Shown here: positions 1 to 5,202 of the stretch, piece by piece
Layout of the letters: every line of letters begins with the position of its first letter
Position numbering within the stretch: the first letter of the stretch is position 1
Assembly: GCA_003167055.1 (NCBI GenBank)
Contig: PMUE01000391.1
Location: 1 to 5,202 of the forward strand
Direction: 5' to 3'
DNA length: 5,202 nucleotides
DNA from: Vulcanimicrobiota bacterium
GTDB lineage: Bacteria > Vulcanimicrobiota > Vulcanimicrobiia > Vulcanimicrobiales > Vulcanimicrobiaceae
The notes under the pieces: model-generated
The model's input: the letters and a program-made list of their open reading frames with translations, nothing else
What the model was told of the DNA's origin: nothing
Database searches by the model: none
Program-made: the position numbers and the translations under genes

Positions 1-693
1 AACGACGCCTGCGTTCTCGAAGAACGGCCCGACGTCTACGCATCGATCTTCCGCTTCGACGGTCAAGTCAGCGTCTTTCATTATGAAGGCGGCCCGTGCT
101 ATCGCTGTCTGTATCCCGATGCCCCGCCGCCGGGCAGCGTTCCAACCTGCGCCGAAGGCGGTGTCCTCGGTGCGCTGGCCGGCATCGTCGGGACGTGGCA
201 AGCCAATGAAGTGCTCAAGCTGCTGCTGCGTATCGGAGAACCGCTCGCCGGACGGCTGCTCTTAATCGAGAGTTTGAGCGCGCGCACGCGCGAGGTGCGC
301 TTCGATCGCGATCCGCGCTGCGCGGTGTGCGGCGATCGGCCGACGATTACCGATGCAGTCGAGCATGACGTCGACGATCTTCGCGACGAAGGCGATCTCG
401 AACCAGCGGATTTGGACGACGCGCTGACCGGCGCGATCTTGCTCGACGTGCGCGAAGCGCACGAAGCCGCGCTCGGGCTCGTCGATGGGGCGCTGCACGT
501 CCCGGCATCACAACTCGAAGCCCGGTTGCATGAACTCGATAGCGCACGCCGCTACATCGTCGCCTGCCGAGTAGGCGCCAAGTCCCTTTGGGCGACGCGT
601 CGCTTGCGCGACGCAGGCTTCACCCGGGTTCGCCACTTGCGCGGTGGCTTGCTGGCCTACGCGGCGCTGCACGAATCGTTCGACTTCTTTTGA
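1..693 (+). CDS. moeB: Molybdopterin-synthase adenylyltransferase/sulfurtransferase (E1-like + rhodanese), 5' truncated
   Basis: The reading frame is open from base 1 and ends at TGA 691-693, giving 230 visible residues; the start and the ATP-binding half lie outside the window. Residues 1-116 are the C-terminal half of a ThiF/MoeB/HesA domain. They carry two zinc-type CxxC pairs (Cys33/Cys36 and Cys107/Cys110) and the conserved VPTCAEGGVLG segment, whose Cys50 matches the E1 catalytic cysteine. After an acidic linker, residues of about 135-225 form a rhodanese domain with LLDVRE and an active-site loop starting at Cys189 (CRVGAK), so the persulfide cysteine is kept. Proteins of this layout (MoeZ/MoeBR, MOCS3/Uba4) adenylate the C-terminal glycine of a MoaD- or ThiS-like carrier and then pass sulfur to it. 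moaA in the same run supports a Moco role. Thiolation of another carrier (cysteine, thiamine or tRNA) cannot be excluded. The usual GGxxAW near the rhodanese end reads GGLLAY here. Confidence 0.93.
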   Translation, partial: NDACVLEERPDVYASIFRFDGQVSVFHYEGGPCYRCLYPDAPPPGSVPTCAEGGVLGALAGIVGTWQANEVLKLLLRIGEPLAGRLLLIESLSARTREVRFDRDPRCAVCGDRPTITDAVEHDVDDLRDEGDLEPADLDDALTGAILLDVREAHEAALGLVDGALHVPASQLEARLHELDSARRYIVACRVGAKSLWATRRLRDAGFTRVRHLRGGLLAYAALHESFDFF

Positions 694-707
694 GGTAGAG
701 TCAACCT

Positions 708-1559
708 ATGCAGCACAAACCGTTCGGCGCGACGGGCGTCGCGCTTCCGGTCATCGGTCAGGGAACGTGGGACATGCCCGAGAGCGGCGCGCGTAAAGCC
801 GAGGCGATTCGCGCAATTCGCCGCGGCATCGAGCTTGGGATGACGCACCTCGATACGGCAGAGATGTACGGTTCGGGCGCGGTCGAGCGGCTCTTAGGCG
901 AGGCGATTGCCGGCATCGCGCGTGAAACGATATTCGTCGCGGGCAAAGTGTTGCCGAGCAACGCCACATATAAAGGAACGATCGAGGCCTGCGAGCGCAG
1001 CCTGAACAATCTTCGCCTGAAGCACCTCGACCTTTACATGCTGCACTGGCCGAGCAGCGTGCCGCTGCACGAAACAATGCGCGCGCTCGGAGACTTAGTC
1101 CATGCAGGCAAGACGCGCTTCGTCGGCGTCAGCAACTTCGACGTCGATGAGATGCTCGAAGCACGCGAAGTGCTCGGCGACATTCCGCTCGCCTGCAATC
1201 AGGTGCTCTATCATCTGCGCGAGCGCCGCATCGAGCATCGTTTGATTCCGGCTGCGCGTGCCGCAAACGTTGCGATCGTCGCCTATACCCCGTTCGGCCG
1301 CGGTGAATTTCCGCGCGCGTCGAGTCCCGGCGGCGAGGTGCTCGAACGGATCGCGACCAAACACGGCGCAACGCCGCGCCAGGTGATCCTGGCCTTCCTC
1401 ACGCGCGAGCCGAATGTGTTTACGATCCCCAAAGCCGCCACCGTCGCCCATGTCGAGGAGAACGCCGGTGCGGGCGATCTGCAATTGGATGCGAGTGATG
1501 TCGAAGCCATCGACGCCGCATTCCCGGCCGGACGCGCGGGGCCGCTCGCGACGCTGTGA
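708..1559 (+). CDS. Aldo/keto reductase family oxidoreductase
   Basis: This 283-residue protein is full length for a bacterial aldo/keto reductase, a cytosolic TIM barrel that uses NAD(P)H to reduce carbonyl compounds. The catalytic tetrad is complete: Asp49 and Tyr54 in HLDTAEMYG, Lys80 in VAGK, and His113 in LHWP. Substrate and cofactor motifs follow: VSNF at 141-144, Asn164-Gln165, the YTPFGRGE strand from 193, and the IPKA phosphate-binding motif at 240-243. The ATG follows a GAGGT-like ribosome site at 692-696 that overlaps the stop of the upstream gene, with an 11-base spacer. The gap to the upstream gene is 14 bp, and the stop overlaps the queG start by 4 bp, so it sits inside the run. 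The physiological substrate cannot be read from the sequence. General relatives include the YeaE and 2,5-diketogluconate reductase type. A link to Moco or queuosine is not established. Confidence 0.94.
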   Translation: MQHKPFGATGVALPVIGQGTWDMPESGARKAEAIRAIRRGIELGMTHLDTAEMYGSGAVERLLGEAIAGIARETIFVAGKVLPSNATYKGTIEACERSLNNLRLKHLDLYMLHWPSSVPLHETMRALGDLVHAGKTRFVGVSNFDVDEMLEAREVLGDIPLACNQVLYHLRERRIEHRLIPAARAANVAIVAYTPFGRGEFPRASSPGGEVLERIATKHGATPRQVILAFLTREPNVFTIPKAATVAHVEENAGAGDLQLDASDVEAIDAAFPAGRAGPLATL

Positions 1560-2677
1560 TCGTAGCGCCGAATTCGATCAAGGCGCTCGCGGTCGAGCGC
1601 GCACGCGCGCTCGGTGCCGGGGACGTGCGCGTCGTCGATGCGCGTGCCGATGCCGAGTCGCGTGAACGCATGCGCGCGTCGTTTGGGCGCGGCGATTTGC
1701 GCACATGGGCATACGACGATGCCTACGCGCGCGCCGCCGCCGATCCGCAGGCGATTCTTGCCGGAGCGCGCAGCATTGTCTGCATCGCGGTGCCGTACGC
1801 GACCGCGGAGCCGGCGCGGCCACCGCTGCACGGCCGGGTCTCCAACTACGCCTGGTCGCCCGACTATCACTTGCGAATGCGGTCGCTGCTTTCCGCAGTC
1901 GCGGGCGAGATCGATCGCGCTGCCGGCGCGCCTGTGACGGCGATCGCGTGCGATACCAAACCGATTGCCGAGCGCGCCTTTGCTGCGCGAGCGGGACTCG
2001 GATGGATCGGCAAGCACACGAATCTGATCTCACCGTCGCTCGGATCGTTCGTGTTTCTCGGCGAGATCGTGACGACGCTGGCGTTTGAGCCGGACGCGCC
2101 GCTGCGCAAGAGCTGCGGTTCGTGCGCGCGCTGCATCGACGGATGTCCAACTGGAGCCCTGCGGGGCGATTACACGATCGACGCGACACGCTGTATTGCC
2201 GATCTCACCCAACGCACCGATCCGATCCCGCGCGAGATGCGCGCGCTCATCGGCGATTGGATATGGGGCTGCGACATCTGTCAGGTGGTCTGTCCACCCA
2301 CCCGTAACGCCGGCAATCAGGGAAGCGATGCGTTCGTCCCGTTTGACGCGGCCACGGCGGCGCCGGCCCTCACAGAGTTACTCCAGCTTCGCAGCGGAGA
2401 ATTCAAGCGGCGCTACGCGCGCACGGCCATGGGATGGCGCGGCGCTGCAGTCTTGCGGCGCAATGCCGCGATTGGTCTAGGAAACGCACTCGATCGATCC
2501 GCTGTCCCGGCACTCGTGCAAGCGCTCGCAAGCGATCCGCACCCGATGGTGCGCGGCGCAGCTGCCTGGGCACTCGGCCGTATCGCCGCACCGAAGGCAC
2601 TCGAAGCGTTGCGCGCCCATGCCGTCGTCGAATCCGATTCCGGGGTACAAGAGGAGATAACCGCCGCACTACTATGA
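1556..2677 (+). CDS. queG: Epoxyqueuosine reductase QueG with C-terminal HEAT-like repeats
   Basis: QueG is a cobalamin-dependent iron-sulfur enzyme that reduces epoxyqueuosine to queuosine in the anticodon of GUN tRNAs, the last step of the pathway. The 373-residue length is normal. The motif ERAFAARAGLGWIGKHTN (from Glu139) is diagnostic. Asp133 just before it (CDTKP) is at the position of the proposed catalytic acid in characterised QueG. Two 4Fe-4S clusters of ferredoxin type are complete: Cys187, Cys190, Cys193, Cys197, then Cys213, Cys239, Cys242, Cys246 (GCDICQVVCP). Residues from about 295 to the end are helical repeats of HEAT type (VLRRNAAIGLGN, then MVRGAAAWALGRI), as in the QueG forms that use this tail to hold tRNA. 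The chosen start is GTG 1556, which shares GTGA with the stop of the reductase gene and fits the family N-terminus. The ribosome site is weak, so coupling to upstream translation is likely. Confidence 0.97.
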   Translation: MIVAPNSIKALAVERARALGAGDVRVVDARADAESRERMRASFGRGDLRTWAYDDAYARAAADPQAILAGARSIVCIAVPYATAEPARPPLHGRVSNYAWSPDYHLRMRSLLSAVAGEIDRAAGAPVTAIACDTKPIAERAFAARAGLGWIGKHTNLISPSLGSFVFLGEIVTTLAFEPDAPLRKSCGSCARCIDGCPTGALRGDYTIDATRCIADLTQRTDPIPREMRALIGDWIWGCDICQVVCPPTRNAGNQGSDAFVPFDAATAAPALTELLQLRSGEFKRRYARTAMGWRGAAVLRRNAAIGLGNALDRSAVPALVQALASDPHPMVRGAAAWALGRIAAPKALEALRAHAVVESDSGVQEEITAALL

Positions 2678-3249
2678 AACTCGCCATCATTCTGCTCGCC
2701 GATCTGCTCGCACGCATGATCGGCCTCAACCCCGACCTGCACAGCTACTCCGCTACGATGCACGCGCACGTCGCGCTCGAGTCGTTTCCGTTTCTCTCAA
2801 CCGATGTCGTCGCGACGTACTATCACAAGGACCCCGATCTCAACAAGATTGCGGTCACGAGCGGCATGCCCGCCGTCGCGCAGGGATTCTCGCAGCTTTT
2901 CCCACGCATCGAGCCGCCGGCGCGATGGGACGTGCTGTATTCGGTCACCCAGACGGGCGACGACGGCCATACCACGACCTTCACGCTTGTCCCGCGTGAG
3001 GCCGGCACCATCAGCAAGATCACGGTGACGGTTGACGACGGGACGGCCACGATCCGTGCGGAGCGTTGGGATTACTCCAACGGCGGCTGGGCGTCCATGG
3101 ACAACCGTTACAGCGTAATACAAGGGAATACGCTGGTCACGTCGCAGACCGGCCATGTGGCAGAGCCGAATTATACCGGTGACGTCACGACCACCCTCTC
3201 GGGCTACCAATTGAATCCGAACTTGCCCGACTCGCTGTTCACGCAGTAA
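2674..3249 (+). CDS. Hypothetical protein, possibly exported, LolA-like beta-rich
   Basis: I do not firmly recognise this 191-residue protein. The ATG at 2674 shares ATGA with the queG stop. The frame is open further upstream, but those codons lie inside queG and encode an arginine-rich stretch typical of a shadow. A GAGGAG stands at 2651-2656, 17 bases before the ATG, which is too far for a standard site, so re-initiation after queG is likely. The first 18 residues are hydrophobic (LAIILLADLLARMIGL) but carry Asp9 and Arg13 and no clear signal-peptidase site, so this is a weak signal peptide or anchor. The rest has alternating polar and hydrophobic strands rich in Thr, Ser, Val and Tyr (for example ISKITVTVDDGTATIRAERW). 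It contains no cysteine. The layout (a short helix, then strands measuring change along a sheet) recalls LolA/LolB-like or outer-membrane lipoprotein-sorting folds. That assignment is inference from pattern only. Confidence 0.8.
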   Translation: MKLAIILLADLLARMIGLNPDLHSYSATMHAHVALESFPFLSTDVVATYYHKDPDLNKIAVTSGMPAVAQGFSQLFPRIEPPARWDVLYSVTQTGDDGHTTTFTLVPREAGTISKITVTVDDGTATIRAERWDYSNGGWASMDNRYSVIQGNTLVTSQTGHVAEPNYTGDVTTTLSGYQLNPNLPDSLFTQ

Positions 3250-3258
3250 CAAACCTCT

Positions 3259-4272
3259 ATGATAACCACGGTCGACCTCACGCGCGAGTCTCTGTCGGAC
3301 GCCTTCAACCGGCCGATCACCTATCTACGCGTCTCGGTCACCGACAAGTGCAACCTGCGTTGCGTCTACTGCATGCCCGAATCAGGGCTTACGTGGCTGC
3401 GTCGCGACGAAGTGCTGAGCTACGAAGAGATCGTTGAGATCGTGCGCGCGGCGGCGCGCGTCGGTGTTCGTACAATTCGTTTGACCGGTGGTGAGCCGCT
3501 GGTGCGCCGCGACCTGCACCGCTTGGTCGCCGGCATCAATGCGATCGACGGGATCGACGATATCGCGCTCTCGACCAACGCCGTATTGTTAGAAGAGCAG
3601 CTCGACGCGCTGGTTGCGGCCGGACTGCGCCGCGTGAACATTTCGCTCGACACGCTTCGCCCGGATCGCTTCGAGCGCATCGCGCGTCGCCCGGGGCTCG
3701 ACGGCGTGCTGCGAGGGATTGACGCCGCGGTCGCGGCCGGCCTTGGACCAGTGAAGCTGAACTGCGTGGTCATGCGCGGTCAAAACGACGACGAGATCGG
3801 CGAGTTTGCGCAACTGACACGCGAGCGCGCTGTCTACGTTCGATTCATCGAGGTGATGCCGGTCCACGAGAATCTCGAACTGCAGCGCAACGCGTACGTC
3901 TCGTCTGACGAAATCCTCGAACGTGTCGCCGCGGTCGACCGCATCGAACCGGTACCGGGACCGCCGGGCAACGGGCCCGCTCGTTACTTCGCCTTTCCCG
4001 GCGCCCTGGGCGCGGTCGGGGTGATCAGTCCGCTTTCGCACGATTACTGCGAGCGCTGCAATCGCGTTCGGCTGACCGCCGACGGCCGGCTCCGTCTCTG
4101 CCTGTTCGGCGACCAGCACGTCGACTTGCGCACGCCGCTGCGAGCGGGGGCCTCGACCGCCGAGATCGCCGGCCTGCTCACGGCAAGTATGGCGATCAAG
4201 CCCGAGCGCCATCACCTCCGCCTAGGCGAAGCCAGTTCGAGGATGCGAGCCTTTTCCGAGATAGGCGGCTGA
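3259..4272 (+). CDS. moaA: GTP 3',8-cyclase MoaA (molybdenum cofactor biosynthesis)
   Basis: MoaA is a radical S-adenosylmethionine enzyme that converts GTP to 3',8-cyclo-7,8-dihydro-GTP, which MoaC turns into cyclic pyranopterin monophosphate in the first stage of Moco synthesis. The 337-residue length is typical. The N-terminal radical-SAM cluster is Cys31, Cys35, Cys38 (CNLRCVYCMP), followed by the SAM-binding TGGEP at 76-80 and the STNA strand at 105-108. The second, GTP-binding 4Fe-4S cluster is held by Cys264, Cys267 and Cys281 in the YCERCNRVRLTADGRLRLCLF region, including the conserved arginines. The protein ends in the required Gly-Gly tail (residues 336-337). The ATG is 9 bp after the previous stop and places the RPITYLRVSVTDKC core at residue 18, as usual. 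I see no Shine-Dalgarno sequence before it. No moaC or moaE is visible in the window, so the rest of the pathway must lie elsewhere. Confidence 0.98.
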   Translation: MITTVDLTRESLSDAFNRPITYLRVSVTDKCNLRCVYCMPESGLTWLRRDEVLSYEEIVEIVRAAARVGVRTIRLTGGEPLVRRDLHRLVAGINAIDGIDDIALSTNAVLLEEQLDALVAAGLRRVNISLDTLRPDRFERIARRPGLDGVLRGIDAAVAAGLGPVKLNCVVMRGQNDDEIGEFAQLTRERAVYVRFIEVMPVHENLELQRNAYVSSDEILERVAAVDRIEPVPGPPGNGPARYFAFPGALGAVGVISPLSHDYCERCNRVRLTADGRLRLCLFGDQHVDLRTPLRAGASTAEIAGLLTASMAIKPERHHLRLGEASSRMRAFSEIGG

Positions 4273-4305
4273 GTCACAGCCCCCGCCATGGCGCCGTTGT
4301 ACGAC

Positions 4306-4314
4306 AAAGGGGGA
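4306..4314 (+). promoter_or_regulatory. Ribosome binding site deciding the sigma-factor start
   Basis: A purine run AAAGGGGGA lies 9 bases before the ATG at 4324, which is good Shine-Dalgarno spacing. The alternative ATG at 4288, in the same frame, has only a C-rich stretch upstream. This favours the shorter 173-residue product. The 51-bp gap between moaA and this start holds no promoter or terminator I can recognise. Confidence 0.6.
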
Positions 4315-4323
4315 CCAGACGGC

Positions 4324-4845
4324 ATGGAGGAGGTCTACCTCACCACGCAATCGGCGGCCGGCGTACAGCTTCGGATCGAAGCGCTTGTGCGCGAATATCA
4401 GACGAAGCTGGCGCGTTATCTTCGGCGCATGGTCGGCGACAGCGAGCTCGCGCTCGATTTGACGCAGGACGTGTTCCTTGCGGCCTTTCGAACGCTGCAG
4501 CGGGATCCGGAACGACCGCTGACCGCGGGGTGGCTCTACAAGACCGCGACCAACGGTGCGATCTCGCACCTACGGCGCCGCAAGATCATCCGCATGCTGC
4601 CGCTCGATCGCGAAAGCGACGACCGGTCGTGGCGGATCGACGAACGCAGCGCCGCATCGGTCGACCTGCAGGCAGCAATTTCGAAATTGCCGCCGGAGCA
4701 GGCCGCAGCGGTCCTGCTAACCAGCTATGCCGGCTACTCTTCCAATGAGGCCGCAACGATTCTCGGAACCTCGCCCGACGCCGTTCGACAACGCGTCTGC
4801 CGAGCGATGAAGATCCTGCGGTCGGTGATGACGGAGCAATCGTGA
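4324..4845 (+). CDS. RNA polymerase sigma factor, ECF (sigma-70) family
   Basis: This 173-residue protein has the two-domain layout of extracytoplasmic-function sigma factors, which direct RNA polymerase to a small regulon in response to a signal. Region 2 spans about residues 18-90: a helix LVREYQTKLARYLRRMVGD, the core-binding segment LDLTQDVFLAAFRTL (44-58), and the -10-recognition part GWLYKTATNGAISHLRRRK (69-87). After a short linker rich in charged residues, region 4 (about 115-168) opens with AISKLPPEQAAAVLL and ends in the helix-turn-helix NEAATILGTSPDAVRQRVCRA that reads the -35 element. There is no C-terminal extension. The start at 4324 is chosen over 4288, which would add 12 residues, because of its ribosome site. 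The stop overlaps the GTG of a downstream anti-sigma gene by 4 bp, so the two are very probably co-expressed and the sigma factor is held inactive by its partner. The ECF subgroup and signal are not assignable by eye. Confidence 0.95.
   Translation: MEEVYLTTQSAAGVQLRIEALVREYQTKLARYLRRMVGDSELALDLTQDVFLAAFRTLQRDPERPLTAGWLYKTATNGAISHLRRRKIIRMLPLDRESDDRSWRIDERSAASVDLQAAISKLPPEQAAAVLLTSYAGYSSNEAATILGTSPDAVRQRVCRAMKILRSVMTEQS
4671..4694. repeat. AT-rich inverted repeat inside the sigma gene
   Basis: Bases 4675-4690 form a perfect 16-bp palindrome (GCAATTTCGAAATTGC). It extends to 24 bp with a single mismatched pair (4674/4691), because GGC at 4671-4673 pairs with GCC at 4692-4694. It codes for the AAISKLPP linker before region 4. 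It is unusually AT-rich for this GC-rich sequence. Function is unknown and it may be accidental. Confidence 0.5.
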
Positions 4846-5202
4846 CCCAGAACTGTTCGCGTGTGGAAAGCCTCGCCGGAGCGATCGCGCTCGGCGAAGC
4901 GAGTGAAGCAGAACGCGAAGAATATCGTCAGCACATCGCGTCGTGCGCGGTGTGTCTGCGCGCGCTCGGCGGCGAGCGTGAGATCGAACGCGTGATGGCC
5001 GCCGTTTCGAAGGCGCGCGACGCCGAAACCTGGGAGCCGCTGCCGCGGCGTCTCGGTGAACGCTCGCGCGGTCGCTTCTGGCGCACCGGCGCGGCAGTGC
5101 TCGCAACCGCGCTCGCGGTTTCGTTCGGGGTACACGCTCTGGTGGCTGCCGTCCTACGTCCGCCCGCGCTCGAACCGAAGACCGAGAACGTTGCGCAAAC
5201 AA
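4842..5202 (+). CDS. Zinc-finger anti-sigma factor, membrane-anchored, 3' truncated
   Basis: The frame starts at GTG 4842, sharing GTGA with the sigma stop, and stays open to the window end, giving 120 residues plus one base. The N-terminus is a zinc-associated anti-sigma domain: Cys5, then His31, Cys35 and Cys38 in the HxxxCxxC motif (QHIASCAVC). These match the zinc ligands of RsrA-like proteins. The preceding LAGAIALGEASEAEREEY segment matches the family helix. Residues of about 82-105 (TGAAVLATALAVSFGVHALV) form one hydrophobic membrane span, preceded by an arginine-rich cytosolic stretch (RRLGERSRGRFWR). This predicts an N-in orientation with an extracytoplasmic C-terminal sensor part that lies beyond the window. 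The role is to bind and hold the sigma factor encoded just upstream at the membrane until a signal releases it. The cysteine motif could make it redox-sensitive, but many such motifs are only structural. Confidence 0.9.
   Translation, partial: MTQNCSRVESLAGAIALGEASEAEREEYRQHIASCAVCLRALGGEREIERVMAAVSKARDAETWEPLPRRLGERSRGRFWRTGAAVLATALAVSFGVHALVAAVLRPPALEPKTENVAQT

Noticed and set aside
1283..2017. Long open frame on the minus strand (244 codons)
   Set aside because: It lies antisense to the aldo/keto reductase and queG genes, whose motifs are complete. It is arginine-rich, low-complexity and without a recognisable domain, as expected of GC-rich shadow frames.
2434..2673. N-terminal extension of the small hypothetical protein into queG
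   Set aside because: The extension is an arginine-rich out-of-frame reading of the QueG repeat domain. The ATG at 2674, with a hydrophobic N-terminus following, is the better start.
3171..3177. TTATACC as a possible -10 element for a moaA promoter
   Set aside because: It lies about 85 bases before the start, inside the upstream gene, and I see no convincing -35 partner.
3589..4215. Long open frame on the minus strand (208 codons) opposite moaA
   Set aside because: moaA is unambiguous here, and the antisense translation shows no family features or ribosome site.
4219..4228. CGCCTAGGCG palindrome near the end of moaA, considered as a terminator
   Set aside because: It is only 10 bp, lies inside the coding sequence and is not followed by a T run.
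4288..4323. Upstream ATG for the sigma factor
   Set aside because: It has no ribosome site and adds 12 residues outside the conserved domain, whereas ATG 4324 has a well-spaced AAAGGGGGA.

Overview
The window is a compact, high-GC bacterial segment in which every supported gene lies on the plus strand. Seven protein genes fill almost all of it. I see no RNA genes, mobile elements or CRISPR arrays. The organism cannot be fixed from the sequence. The GC-rich codon use, GTG starts and 4-bp stop/start overlaps fit a free-living bacterium with small intergenic gaps, and an uncultured lineage such as Eremiobacterota is only a guess.

Bases 1-4272 look like one co-transcribed run. It begins with the 3' part of an E1-like adenylyltransferase fused to a rhodanese domain (MoeB/MoeZ type). 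Next come an aldo/keto reductase (14-bp gap), the epoxyqueuosine reductase QueG (4-bp GTGA overlap), a small unrecognised protein that may be LolA-like (4-bp ATGA overlap), and the GTP 3',8-cyclase MoaA (9-bp gap). MoaA starts molybdenum cofactor (Moco) synthesis. The E1-rhodanese protein would activate and sulfurate the MoaD-type carrier later in the same pathway. QueG completes queuosine in tRNA anticodons.

Bases 4324-5202 form a second unit: an ECF sigma factor and, overlapping it by 4 bp, the 5' part of a zinc-finger, single-pass membrane anti-sigma factor cut by the window end. A 51-bp gap separates it from moaA.

Most of the window is conventional. The points most worth a second look are the pairing of Moco and tRNA-modification genes in one run, the unassigned small protein tied to queG, the sigma/anti-sigma pair of unknown signal, and a near-perfect AT-rich palindrome inside the sigma gene.
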